DNA of 40,801 bases from an uncultured Alphaproteobacteria bacterium (lineage in GTDB: Bacteria > Pseudomonadota > Alphaproteobacteria > Rs-D84). A program made the position numbers and the translations under genes. The number at the start of each line of letters is the position of its first letter. The first letter of the stretch is position 1. Positions 1 through 7,110 of the stretch are shown piece after piece. The notes under the pieces are model-generated. The model saw nothing but the letters and a program-made list of their open reading frames with translations, searched no databases and was not told the origin of the DNA. The stretch spans positions 1 through 40,801 of the forward strand of contig CALXLO010000008.1 in NCBI GenBank assembly GCA_944389235.1, written 5' to 3'.

Positions 1-1
1 A

Positions 2-260
2 ATTATAGTAAATGGTTGTGTAAAAGATAAAAGAATATCTTTGCATACGGGCAACATTATAGAGGCTTGTAAAAGAAGTTATCTTAAATCGTTCTGATTT
101 ATCGGGCGTGCGCGAAATAAAATGGCCAGATAAAAATACATGGCTCAAACACCCTCAAAAATCTTATGATTTATGGCGGGCAAAAATGCTTGTACAAAAC
201 AGGTTAAAAGAAATCGCCCAGCCAAACATCCCCGGCCGTGATATATCCAATGAATATTAG
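2..260 (+). pseudogene. 3' remnant of an unrecognised gene, apparently frameshifted
   Basis: The window opens inside a plus-strand coding-like stretch. One frame is open from base 2 to a TGA at 95-97. A second frame is open from 63 to a TAG at 258-260 and reads as a plausible C-terminus (residues such as REIKWPDKNTWLKHP and LVQNRLKEIAQPN). The two frames overlap around 63-94, which would fit a single-base indel in an A-rich run. I do not recognise the family. It could instead be two unrelated short frames; only the second half looks convincingly coding. Confidence 0.35.
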
Positions 261-540
261 ATTTTATCTTTGCTGTGCATAGTGCGTTTTTTAATATAGC
301 GGCCAGAATCTTATTAGATATTCTGCTAATAACAGCTTCAAATATCTTTACATTATATTGTGATATCATAGATATTTCTTTCTTTGCAGTAATATCATAA
401 TAAATGTTCAAAACCGTTCCTGCTGATTTTATTACCTGCTTTTTATATTTAGTTGTCATACCATTGGCGGTAAATGACGGGCACGATACACTGCGACACA
501 CCATAAATCTATTTTTCTGTGGAATCGTTTTTCCGATTTA
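261..540. other. AT-rich stretch without a firm gene
   Basis: A minus-strand frame is open through 145-504, but it runs antisense over the gene remnant before 260, has no good Shine-Dalgarno sequence and matches nothing I recognise. An inner ATG (MTTKYKKQ) would give a more natural N-terminus. I see no convincing gene, RNA or repeat here apart from the promoter at its right edge. Confidence 0.3.
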
Positions 541-549
541 TGTTATAAT
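541..549 (+). promoter_or_regulatory. extended -10 promoter of the leader RNA
   Basis: TGTTATAAT is a perfect extended -10 element (TG-n-TATAAT, hexamer at 544-549). No good -35 is seen at the usual spacing, as expected for extended -10 promoters. It predicts a transcript start near 556, just ahead of the structured leader. Confidence 0.55.
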
Positions 550-555
550 ATAAAT

Positions 556-727
556 AACCCATGGTAAGTCCCTTGGGCCGGGGAGTCGAAACCCCATCTA
601 ACGTGTTCATCATGGACAAAACACTCCAAACCCGGGTTGGAGAGTGGTGAATATATTGAATAAGCCCGCTATTTCGTTAGATGTAGTTTCGACCTCCAAC
701 CGCTTGATTTTTTTCAGCGGTTTTTTT
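556..727 (+). ncRNA. structured leader RNA ending in an intrinsic terminator (candidate attenuator)
   Basis: About 170 nt fold into a rod. Stem 1 pairs 582-592 with 686-697 (one bulged base), stem 2 pairs 596-603 with 675-682 (8 perfect pairs), stem 3 pairs 606-611 with 646-651, and an apical hairpin pairs 624-629 with 637-642. A terminator follows: stem 698-704/716-722 and a T-run at 721-727. Competing pairings exist. 635-642 can pair with 694-701 (8 perfect pairs), which would open the terminator stem, and 580-583 can pair locally with 592-595, which would open stem 1. The Shine-Dalgarno sequence of the next gene (AGGAGG) follows directly and its ATG is 15 nt after the T-run. This looks like a riboswitch or attenuator, or else a stand-alone RNA of 6S-like size and shape. 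I recognise no known family motif. Confidence 0.6.
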
Positions 728-741
728 CAGGAGGTTTTTAC

Positions 742-2709
742 ATGTTCCGACATTTGGGCGTTCTTTTGTTGATATTTTTGCCAATAACCGCACATGCGGC
801 AACTTGTGACCCGGACCAATATCTGGACGGCGAATTTTGTTATACATGTCCTGCGAATGCAACATGTGACGGCACGAATTTTACATGTAATGCAGGCTGG
901 TTTGCCGACGGCGCAATTTGTACGCAATGCAGCGTTGCAAATTCGTCATGTACCGGTCCTGATGATTACAGTTGTTTGCCTGGTTTCTATGACAAAGACG
1001 GTAAATGCAACGCGTGTCCTGATAACGCGACCTGTGCCGGCGGGCATGAGTATTTTTATTGCAAACCGGGGTATTATAAACAGTCGTATAACAATGTTAC
1101 CCAACAATGCTTGTCATGTGCAAATCATGTATGCGATGGTGAAACACTTATCAGTTGTGGCGCGGGGTATTATTTACATTATACGAAACGGTGTACATCT
1201 TGTACTACCGGTCAATATTGTCCAGCCGGAACGACAACTATTATATGTGAAGAAGGCTATTATAAATCAGCCGCTGGAAGTTGTTTGACTTGCCCAATGG
1301 GATATTATTGCCCACATAATACCACGGCAGCCGATATGTATAAATATTGCGCATCTGGATACTATCGCACAGGCGGCAGTTGCAGCGAATGTCCCGATGG
1401 CGTTGTGTGTCCCGGTGGAATATTGGATGAAATGACATGTCCAGACGGATTGTTCAAACACGATAATGGTCAATGCCTGTCGTACGCACCGGGTGATTGT
1501 GGCATCGCACCAAATTGTAACCCGGGTTGTTGGAATAACGGCGATCAATGTACATCATGTATTGCAGAACATTCAACATGCACAGATGGAAATGATTTTA
1601 CATGTATGGCCGGATATTATAAAAACGGTCAATCGTGTGTGGCATGTCCCCAAAACTCAAACTGTCCTGTGGGCAGCACGCAAATTTCATGTATGGATGG
1701 ATATTATTTGGATGCCGGTCAATGCACAATGTGCGAATCCTATGGATATTATTGTACAGGCAATATTCGCTATGAATGTCCGCCTGTAATCGTGGGCGAA
1801 ACATTAAAATTACCGCCCGAAACTACATTAATAACACATGGTAAAAATTATACACTTCCGTCATCTGCGGCATGGGCCGACACACAGTGCATAATTCTGA
1901 ATACACATTTGTCTGCACCAGATGGCGAGTATATGATAAAAGAGTCAAATAACTATGATGGTGCAATGTACAGCATAGATGATTCTTTGATTAAATATTG
2001 GGTGTCTGCGGCAACTGGGCGCTATTTAAGTAACAGGGATATTTCTCCATCTAGTAACGAATTTTACAGAAACAACAATCCTTGTACCAACGGGGCGGAA
2101 AATTCATATTATACCGGTCCTGGTTCGCCCGATGGCAATGATTGCCCATGGGTGTGTAATGATGGTTTCTATCGCGATGGCAATGAATGTTTGACTTGTC
2201 CGCCTGGGATGAATTGCGTCGGTGGCAGCTTGGTTTGTCCAATTGGTATGTATGCTGATAAAAATCAGTGCTTGGCATGTCCATCTGGATATACAGACGC
2301 GCAAACCAATGGTGCACAATCAATTGATATGTGTCAAAAACGGTGCGATGGCGGGACTTATGTCGCCACCCCAAAATCAAATACATGTACAAATGTTGGC
2401 GCAGGATATTGGATTGGTGAAAATTATACAAACTATGGTGCAACAGGTACGCCTAATGCATGCGACGACGGAATGACTACATCAGGCTATGGCGCGGGCG
2501 CAGACGAATCCGCTGATTGTGGTCGAATTTTACATGTTGGCGACAAAATCATATATTTGCGCAGCGCGCGTCGCACAACCCCGTCATTGATGGTTAAGTA
2601 TGCAGATAAATTATTTTACGGCAATATGTCGCCAAACGCGCCCGGCGATGTAAAAATAAAAATTGGAAACACAATATATTCATTATATGACGATTCCATG
2701 ATTGAATAA
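742..2709 (+). CDS. secreted Cys-rich repeat protein (surface or adhesin-like)
   Basis: This 655-residue protein has a Sec signal peptide (residues 1-19, ending AHA). About 60 cysteines lie mostly in tandem units of the form C-x2-C-P-x4-C-...-C-x2-G-(Y/F)-Y spread over residues 20-350 and 440-590, with a Cys-poor insert of about 85 residues between. The spacing recalls the ephrin-receptor-like/GCC2-GCC3 and TNFR/EGF-like disulfide modules of exported proteins. The last 50 residues are Cys-free (RRTTPSLMVKYADKLFYGN) and may be a separate anchoring or sorting domain. There is no membrane anchor or autotransporter barrel. The start has an excellent SD (AGGAGG) directly after the leader terminator, so expression is probably set by attenuation. 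The role is unknown; adhesion or interaction with host cells is inference. Confidence 0.8.
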   Translation: MFRHLGVLLLIFLPITAHAATCDPDQYLDGEFCYTCPANATCDGTNFTCNAGWFADGAICTQCSVANSSCTGPDDYSCLPGFYDKDGKCNACPDNATCAGGHEYFYCKPGYYKQSYNNVTQQCLSCANHVCDGETLISCGAGYYLHYTKRCTSCTTGQYCPAGTTTIICEEGYYKSAAGSCLTCPMGYYCPHNTTAADMYKYCASGYYRTGGSCSECPDGVVCPGGILDEMTCPDGLFKHDNGQCLSYAPGDCGIAPNCNPGCWNNGDQCTSCIAEHSTCTDGNDFTCMAGYYKNGQSCVACPQNSNCPVGSTQISCMDGYYLDAGQCTMCESYGYYCTGNIRYECPPVIVGETLKLPPETTLITHGKNYTLPSSAAWADTQCIILNTHLSAPDGEYMIKESNNYDGAMYSIDDSLIKYWVSAATGRYLSNRDISPSSNEFYRNNNPCTNGAENSYYTGPGSPDGNDCPWVCNDGFYRDGNECLTCPPGMNCVGGSLVCPIGMYADKNQCLACPSGYTDAQTNGAQSIDMCQKRCDGGTYVATPKSNTCTNVGAGYWIGENYTNYGATGTPNACDDGMTTSGYGAGADESADCGRILHVGDKIIYLRSARRTTPSLMVKYADKLFYGNMSPNAPGDVKIKIGNTIYSLYDDSMIE

Positions 2710-2735
2710 CCCCGCAATCCACACTAAAACACGCG

Positions 2736-2766
2736 ACATCCCGCGACACTTCCGCGGGATGTTTTT
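2736..2766 (+). terminator. intrinsic terminator of the Cys-rich gene
   Basis: A 10-bp stem (2736-2745 with 2753-2762) around the loop ACACTTC is followed by a T-run. The left long inverted repeat starts inside this loop, so the right arm carries only the 3' half of the hairpin. Confidence 0.75.
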
Positions 2767-2881
2767 CAAATAAACACCCCCAGATATAAATAATATTGTT
2801 TACCTGGGGCTAATCAGCACAGTACGACAATTGAATTGGTCTTATAGAAATTAATTTATCCGATTTAGGAAAATATACCGC

Positions 2882-2910
2882 TGTACATAAAATAGATAAT
2901 AGGATATAAT
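2882..2910 (+). promoter_or_regulatory. promoter with overlapping operator-like palindrome
   Basis: TGTACA (2882-2887), a 17-nt spacer and a perfect TATAAT (2905-2910). The inverted repeat GATATA-n7-TATATC (2903-2921) covers the -10 and start site, a usual position for autorepression. An identical copy lies on the minus strand at 5859-5887. Confidence 0.6.
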
Positions 2911-2960
2911 TCAACTATATCTAGATTTTAATTCTGGATTAAACACAAGGGGGAGATAAA

Positions 2961-3191
2961 ATGACGCATAATGGTATCTGGGCGGCTGTCGATAAAATTG
3001 CAGCAAGACAAGGTTTAAGTTGTTCTGGACTTGCACGGGCATGTGGTATGGACCCAACCGCGTTTAATAAAAGTAAAAGAATATCAAAATATGGCAAGCC
3101 GCATTGGCCATCTGGAAATACATTGGCCAAGATAGCATCAGTTGCGCATCTTAGTCCCGAAGAATTTGGTCGTATAATTCGGCAAAAGTAA
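2961..3191 (+). CDS. small helix-turn-helix repressor-like protein, left copy
   Basis: This 76-residue protein consists only of a DNA-binding domain. The text LSCSGLARACGMDPTAFNKS is the helix-turn-helix signature seen at the N-terminus of alphaproteobacterial LexA-like/S24-peptidase repressors, followed by the typical HWPS..TLAKI..V segment. The S24 self-cleavage and dimerisation domain is missing and the frame stops cleanly, so this is a stand-alone domain rather than a frameshifted one. The SD is GGGGGAG. The protein is identical to that of 5578-5808 and related to that of 18031-18276. It could compete with full-length repressors at shared operators or be an autoregulated switch protein; both roles are inference. 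Confidence 0.8.
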   Translation: MTHNGIWAAVDKIAARQGLSCSGLARACGMDPTAFNKSKRISKYGKPHWPSGNTLAKIASVAHLSPEEFGRIIRQK

Positions 3192-3244
3192 ATCTGTTCT
3201 TTATTTTATTTTATTTATTTATTTATTGTGTCGTGTATATATCC

Positions 3245-3266
3245 ATCCCGCACCCGCGGGATTTTT
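3245..3266 (+). terminator. intrinsic terminator of the left repressor gene
   Basis: ATCCCGC (3245-3251) pairs with GCGGGAT (3256-3262) around a 4-nt loop and is followed by TTTTT. It lies inside the inverted repeat and is duplicated at 5507-5528. Confidence 0.8.
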
Positions 3267-3367
3267 AATGATGTGTTTTGCAAATATCGCGTTTTATGTG
3301 AATTTTATGTTGACACGCAATGTGAATTTTCTTTATCGTTGCAATATAATATTAAGCAGAGTTTGTA

Positions 3368-3682
3368 ATGAATAACAAGATAACAATCAAATTAAAAATA
3401 GAATTATCAATTCAGCCATTATATTGCAGCATTTGTGGTCAGCCTATCTTAGGTAATCAAAAAATATCATTGGACCATTATATTCCGCGTTGTCATGGCG
3501 GCAAAGACGAAGCGGCTAATTTATTGCCAGCACATACGATTTGCAATTCTATTAAAAACGACATGATGCCAGACCAGTTTGAAGTGGTCAAAAAAGATTT
3601 ATATCAACGCGCATTGGACACATGGCATATTAATCGCAAAGATAAGATAATTGTTGCAAACGCATTAAAATATATGCGTTAA
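3368..3682 (+). CDS. HNH endonuclease-like protein
   Basis: This 104-residue protein holds one HNH domain: a zinc-type C-x2-C pair (CSICGQ, residues 19-24), then SLDHYIPRCHGG with the central DH, then NLLPAHTICNSIK with the conserved Asn, His and CN. Such small HNH nucleases occur in phages, mobile elements and restriction systems. The family usually cuts DNA with one metal ion; the target here is unknown. A TATAAT at 3345-3350 predicts a very short leader, and no clear SD is seen. The direct repeat ATGTGAATTTT (about 3296-3306 and 3319-3329) lies upstream and could be a regulator site. It is the only nuclease inside the inverted-repeat cassette, so it is the best candidate for any role in cassette mobility. 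Confidence 0.75.
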   Translation: MNNKITIKLKIELSIQPLYCSICGQPILGNQKISLDHYIPRCHGGKDEAANLLPAHTICNSIKNDMMPDQFEVVKKDLYQRALDTWHINRKDKIIVANALKYMR

Positions 3683-3711
3683 ATTTTTTATTTATAAATA
3701 TAAAAAATAAT

Positions 3712-3738
3712 AAAAATCCCGCGTGCTGCGGGATTTTT
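3712..3738. terminator. bidirectional terminator between convergent genes
   Basis: ATCCCGC (3716-3722) pairs with GCGGGAT (3728-3734); an A-run precedes and a T-run follows, so it can end both the HNH gene and the convergent barrel gene. Confidence 0.8.
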
Positions 3739-3757
3739 AATCGACATTTGTTCGTAT

Positions 3758-4462
3758 TTAGAACAAATAGCGTATACCCATTTTAACTTCATGCGCATAC
3801 ACAAATTCGCCACCAACATTTGACGAATTGAAACGATAACCGATATCAAAAGCCCAGTCTTCGTTAAAGTTGTATGCCGCACCCAGACCAACCTGCCATT
3901 CAAATCTGTACAGGTCATTATCTGCAACGGTGTTATCACCCAATTTTAATCCAAGTAATGCGAACATCGGTGCCATTTCTGATGGTGCTTGCAGATTTAA
4001 GGTTGCTAATTGGCGATAAGAGCCGACACCAATACCGGCACCAATATATGGGGCCCAACTTGAACCTTGGAATTCAAAGTCATAATACATATTAAACAAA
4101 TAAGAATTATGACGCACAGATGTTGATGCATCCATGCTCAATTCGCCCAGGGGTGGCATTTCTTTCGAATAAATATTATATCCGTCTTCGGATGCGCTGC
4201 GCAGTGCAACTTCTATTTCACCACGAACCGAACCCCACTTGACCCCAGCGGTAATTTCACCGGCGTATGCCATATCAAATTTCATATCGCCACCGCCGTT
4301 TGGTAAAACATTATGTGTTGTTTCGTCGTATCCAACGCGTTTTGCAGATGTTCCAGCCTTGTCAATAACCAGACCTAATCCAACATAAGGTGATATTTCT
4401 GCCGCGAATGCAGATGGTGCAATCATCGCAGCGACTATAAATAAAGCGATTTTATTTTTCAT
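3758..4462 (-). CDS. outer-membrane beta-barrel protein (Opa/OmpA-like)
   Basis: This 234-residue protein begins with a signal peptide (residues 1-20, ending SAFA). The mature part is made of alternating amphipathic strands typical of 8-stranded porin-like barrels of the rickettsial/OmpA-like surface antigen class (ISPYVGLGLVID, SWAPYIGAGIGVGS, FEWQVGLGAAYNF, AFDIGYRF). It ends in MGIRYLF, the C-terminal Phe expected for BAM-mediated insertion. The SD GGAG precedes ATG. A promoter of the form TTGACT-17-TAGTTT lies about 45 nt upstream. It sits inside the inverted-repeat cassette, so inversion would change its orientation relative to the flanking genes. Confidence 0.85.
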   Translation of the reverse strand: MKNKIALFIVAAMIAPSAFAAEISPYVGLGLVIDKAGTSAKRVGYDETTHNVLPNGGGDMKFDMAYAGEITAGVKWGSVRGEIEVALRSASEDGYNIYSKEMPPLGELSMDASTSVRHNSYLFNMYYDFEFQGSSWAPYIGAGIGVGSYRQLATLNLQAPSEMAPMFALLGLKLGDNTVADNDLYRFEWQVGLGAAYNFNEDWAFDIGYRFNSSNVGGEFVYAHEVKMGIRYLF

Positions 4463-4536
4463 TGTTTCTCCTTCTGACTGCTATGTTAAGAAAACTATCC
4501 TATATTAAATTGCAAGTCAACAAAAAAACAATGCTA

Positions 4537-5364
4537 TTATCTGATAATTGTGTATTTGTGTGATTTTTCGTTAAATGAAATTTCATTTGTTATTGTTGTA
4601 TTGTCTATATCTGTTTTATCTGGCGCAACAACCAGCATATCATCTGTTGCGTTGTTTTCATGGTGTATTACCGCAATCACACGACCAGAAAACCGTTTCA
4701 GTGCAATATTTGGACCCAACACATACGCCCGTATCGGATTGCCATCGCTGGACCTGGTTCCTGGAATCAGCCCGATGTTCACAGGTCTGTTATTTCCCAT
4801 TGGTTTGTCTATTTTAACGGTTGTCATATTGTGCAGCATTTCACTTGGCGCAATTTGTATCGGGCGCGATTTTTGTAAATACTTTAACACCATATAGTAT
4901 CCAAACTTGGTTGATGGCACAAAGTCGTTATCTGATTTTATTTCTAAAATTTTACTGGGGCTGGCCCATTGGACAGATTGAACTTCATCAGGTTGCATTT
5001 TAATATCGGCGATATTAATATCTTGGCGTATCATCCATACATCAATAAAGTGCTTTGGCCGCTTGAAAGAACCAACCCAAACAGCGTTTTTTATATCTGG
5101 TGTTATGCCGATTTCTTCGGTGCATTCGCGCACGCATGCATCCCAACTGGTTTCGCCAGTCTGAACCCCGCCGCCAGTTGGCCCCCATTTGTTTGGAAAT
5201 TTTTTAGCCGACCCCAAACGCTGTTGCAACAATATTTCACCGCGTGAATTTACGAACCACGCATGCACAATCATTCTGTTTAATCCATTGGGAATATATT
5301 GCCCACGCGTGGCCTGCCGAATAATTCGACGCGCATCATCATATAAATCTATGATTTCAGGCAT
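4537..5364 (-). CDS. Nudix hydrolase fused to a degenerate inorganic-pyrophosphatase-like domain
   Basis: This is a 275-residue, two-domain protein. Residues 25-160 form a Nudix hydrolase with a complete Nudix box at 65-87 (G-x5-E-x7-RECTEEIGI, REuxEExGu), so hydrolysis of a nucleoside diphosphate-X compound is expected. Residues 180-275 resemble the small family I pyrophosphatases of Firmicutes: VKIDKPMG, then NIGLIPGTR, DGNPIRAYVLG, FSGRVIAVIH and DDMLVVAPD. The metal-binding motif DGxxxD (DGDPVD in E. coli Ppa, Asp65/67/70) reads DGNPIR here (207-212), so two of three acidic residues are gone and the Tyr of NYG is Ile. That half is probably a binding or structural domain. The SD is GGGGG. 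The substrate is unknown. Confidence 0.8.
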   Translation of the reverse strand: MPEIIDLYDDARRIIRQATRGQYIPNGLNRMIVHAWFVNSRGEILLQQRLGSAKKFPNKWGPTGGGVQTGETSWDACVRECTEEIGITPDIKNAVWVGSFKRPKHFIDVWMIRQDINIADIKMQPDEVQSVQWASPSKILEIKSDNDFVPSTKFGYYMVLKYLQKSRPIQIAPSEMLHNMTTVKIDKPMGNNRPVNIGLIPGTRSSDGNPIRAYVLGPNIALKRFSGRVIAVIHHENNATDDMLVVAPDKTDIDNTTITNEISFNEKSHKYTIIR

Positions 5365-5494
5365 GGTTTTACCCCCGCTGTCAGATATATACGATTAAAA
5401 TAAATAGCATATCCAAGTACAATTTCAATCAGATTTTATGTTGAAAACATATTTGCCTTTATAATTAATCAGATAAGATTATTTACCCCGCACG
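5365..5494 (-). promoter_or_regulatory. upstream region of the Nudix fusion gene
   Basis: On the minus strand, TTGTAC and TTTAAT at 17-nt spacing form a plausible promoter about 30 nt before the GGGGG ribosome site. No other feature is seen before the right inverted repeat. Confidence 0.3.
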
Positions 5495-5506
5495 AAACAC
5501 ATCATT

Positions 5507-5528
5507 AAAAATCCCGCGGGTGCGGGAT
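5507..5528 (-). terminator. intrinsic terminator of the right repressor gene
   Basis: Inverted copy of the hairpin at 3245-3266: a 7-bp stem with a T-run on the minus strand. Confidence 0.8.
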
Positions 5529-5577
5529 GGATATATACACGACACAATACAATAAGTAAATAAAAAAAAGAACAGAT

Positions 5578-5808
5578 TTACTTTTGCCGAATTATACGAC
5601 CAAATTCTTCGGGACTAAGATGCGCAACTGATGCTATCTTGGCCAATGTATTTCCAGATGGCCAATGCGGCTTGCCATATTTTGATATTCTTTTACTTTT
5701 ATTAAACGCGGTTGGGTCCATACCACATGCCCGTGCAAGTCCAGAACAACTTAAACCTTGTCTTGCTGCAATTTTATCGACAGCCGCCCAGATACCATTA
5801 TGCGTCAT
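5578..5808 (-). CDS. small helix-turn-helix repressor-like protein, right copy
   Basis: The 76-residue product is identical to that of 2961-3191: a lone DNA-binding domain of the S24-repressor type without a peptidase domain. The two genes face each other across the cassette, each with its own promoter, palindrome and terminator. Identical products should bind the same operators on both sides of the HNH, barrel and Nudix genes. Confidence 0.8.
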   Translation of the reverse strand: MTHNGIWAAVDKIAARQGLSCSGLARACGMDPTAFNKSKRISKYGKPHWPSGNTLAKIASVAHLSPEEFGRIIRQK

Positions 5809-6130
5809 TTTATCTCCCCCTTGTGTTTAATCCAGAATTAAAATCTAGATATAGTTGAATTATATCCTATTATCTATTTTATGTACAGCGGTATATTTTC
5901 CTAAATCGGATAAATTAACTGCTATAAGACCAATTCAATTGTCGTACTGTGCTGATTAGCCCCAGATAAACAATATTATTTATACCTGTGGGTGTTTATT
6001 TGAAAAACATCCCGCAGAAGTGCCACGGAATTGATTTATGCGTTTATTATTTCCATAACACATCACGCTACATTATAGCCGCCGGCATGGCACATGGCCC
6101 GTAAAAATAGTTATTTTAACCGGAGTGGAT

Positions 6131-6156
6131 AAAAAAACACCGCCCAAACGGACGGC
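6131..6156 (-). terminator. terminator after tRNA-Glu
   Basis: On the minus strand, CCGTCC and GGGCGG pair (one G-U) around GTTT, followed a few bases later by seven T (6137-6131). It lies directly after the tRNA 3' end. Confidence 0.7.
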
Positions 6157-6166
6157 GAATCAGATT

Positions 6167-6242
6167 TGGCAGCCCCAACCAGATTCGAACTGGTGTTCTC
6201 GCCTTGAAAGGGCGGTGTCCTGGGCCTCTAGACGATGGGGCC
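6167..6242 (-). tRNA. tRNA-Glu (anticodon UUC)
   Basis: On the minus strand the acceptor GGCCCCA (6242-6236) pairs with TGGGGCT (6177-6171), followed by discriminator G and an encoded CCA (6169-6167). The anticodon stem CGCC/GGCG encloses CTTTCAA, giving UUC, and the T-arm contains GTTCGAATC. All arms are intact. Confidence 0.95.
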
Positions 6243-6250
6243 AAAACTTA

Positions 6251-6280
6251 AAAATGCCGGCAAATTATAACCGGCATTTT
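6251..6280. terminator. bidirectional hairpin after the META lipoprotein gene
   Basis: AAAATGCCGG (6251-6260) pairs perfectly with CCGGCATTTT (6271-6280) around a 10-nt AT-rich loop. It separates the lipoprotein gene from tRNA-Glu. Confidence 0.7.
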
Positions 6281-6311
6281 ATATATTGTCAAGGTAATAT
6301 TACCCAAATTT

Positions 6312-6779
6312 TTATTTTGATGTGTCAGATTCTGGTGCCGCTGGCATTTCTTCAACCTGGGTTGTTAAATCTAACACTTCGTCTGCGGGCAATTCATCTA
6401 CTTGTTGGAACACAATTTCTTTGCCATCTGCGTTCTTTAATGTCAAGCGCCCATTACTGAAATCGTATGTTTCAACAGTTGTCATAAACTGGAAATAATC
6501 TTGTTCAATCTGCATTGCATCCATCGGCCCCATCATCATTGTAGATGCAAATGGATGGAAAGTAATATGATTGCCGCTTGCTTCGTATAAACCATTATAC
6601 AGGTTTACAACCTGGCCGCTGACGCGCATTTCATCTGGTGCGAAAGACAATGTGATATCAACCGCATCATTTGCAGATATAAAGTTTGCGCCTTTTAATT
6701 GTTCTGGGTTTGGTGTGCCGTCGCCGCATGCAGCCAATGCTAACACGCCGGCCAATACGGATAAAGATTTCAGATTCAT
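6312..6779 (-). CDS. META/HslJ-like lipoprotein
   Basis: This 155-residue lipoprotein has the lipobox LAAC (Cys at about 18), giving a lipidated Cys followed by Gly. The mature part has the META (HslJ-like) domain features: DITLSF and V.G.NLYNG.YE.SGN, then HITFHPFASTMMMGP, then LTLKNADGKEIVF. Members of this family are small envelope proteins, some induced by heat or linked to antibiotic tolerance. The exact function here is unknown. The SD GGAG precedes ATG. The tail after residue 130 is acidic and low-complexity. Confidence 0.75.
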   Translation of the reverse strand: MNLKSLSVLAGVLALAACGDGTPNPEQLKGANFISANDAVDITLSFAPDEMRVSGQVVNLYNGLYEASGNHITFHPFASTMMMGPMDAMQIEQDYFQFMTTVETYDFSNGRLTLKNADGKEIVFQQVDELPADEVLDLTTQVEEMPAAPESDTSK

Positions 6780-6867
6780 TGTGTTTTCTCCTTGAAGTTT
6801 TTATATATTGACCTGATGAAAGTTATTATACCAGCACATAAATATATATCAATAAATAATCACTAGG

Positions 6868-6898
6868 AAAAAATAAACACCGCTGAAATAGCGGTGTT
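6868..6898 (-). terminator. terminator after tRNA-Asp
   Basis: A 9-bp perfect stem (6876-6884 with 6890-6898) has a 5-nt loop and a T-rich run on the minus strand at 6875-6868. Confidence 0.75.
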
Positions 6899-6905
6899 AA
6901 AAAGC

Positions 6906-6983
6906 TGGCGGGATTGACGGGGCTCGAACCCGCGACCTTCTGCGTGACAGGCAGACGCTCTAAACCAGCTGAGCTACAACCCC
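6906..6983 (-). tRNA. tRNA-Asp (anticodon GUC)
   Basis: Acceptor GGGGTTG pairs with CAATCCC, discriminator G, and CCA is encoded (6908-6906). The anticodon loop CTGTCAC gives GUC, with stem TCTGC/GCAGA. The T-arm is GCGGG-TTCGAGC-CCCGT. All arms are intact. Confidence 0.95.
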
Positions 6984-7070
6984 TGAAAGCAAGGCTTATA
7001 TTATACTGTTCACGGAATAAAAGCAAGCAGTTTTTTATAAAAAATTACATAATATAAAAATTCATATAAA

Positions 7071-7096
7071 AAAATCGCCCGGATGGGCGATTTTTT
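7071..7096. terminator. terminator of gapA
   Basis: ATCGCCC (7074-7080) pairs with GGGCGAT (7085-7091) with an A-run before and a T-run after, so it can work in both directions. Confidence 0.8.
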
Positions 7097-7110
7097 TTTA
7101 TTATATGTTT

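Larger units (their letters stand above)
2747..3278 (+). repeat. left arm of a long inverted repeat
   Basis: This segment is the reverse complement of 5495-6022. The part covering the promoter and the whole 76-codon gene is base-for-base identical. I count six substitutions upstream (near 2753, 2779-2802 and 2850) and a few indels in the T-rich stretch after the gene (3201-3228). It starts in the loop of the upstream terminator and ends just after the repressor gene's own terminator, so each arm is a complete transcription unit. Confidence 0.9.
5495..6022 (-). repeat. right arm of the long inverted repeat
   Basis: Inverted copy of 2747-3278, with the same promoter (5859-5887), repressor gene (5578-5808) and terminator (5507-5528). 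The coding part is identical at nucleotide level, implying recent duplication or ongoing gene conversion. It ends 145 bp from the 3' end of tRNA-Glu. Confidence 0.9.

Noticed and set aside
145-504. 119-codon reverse frame
   Set aside because: It overlaps the gene remnant antisense and has no SD or known motif, so it is not called as a gene.
556-727. Leader RNA as 6S RNA, tmRNA or RNase P
   Set aside because: Size and rod shape recall 6S, but no family-specific bases were found; no tRNA-like domain with CCA and no RNase P core motif is present.
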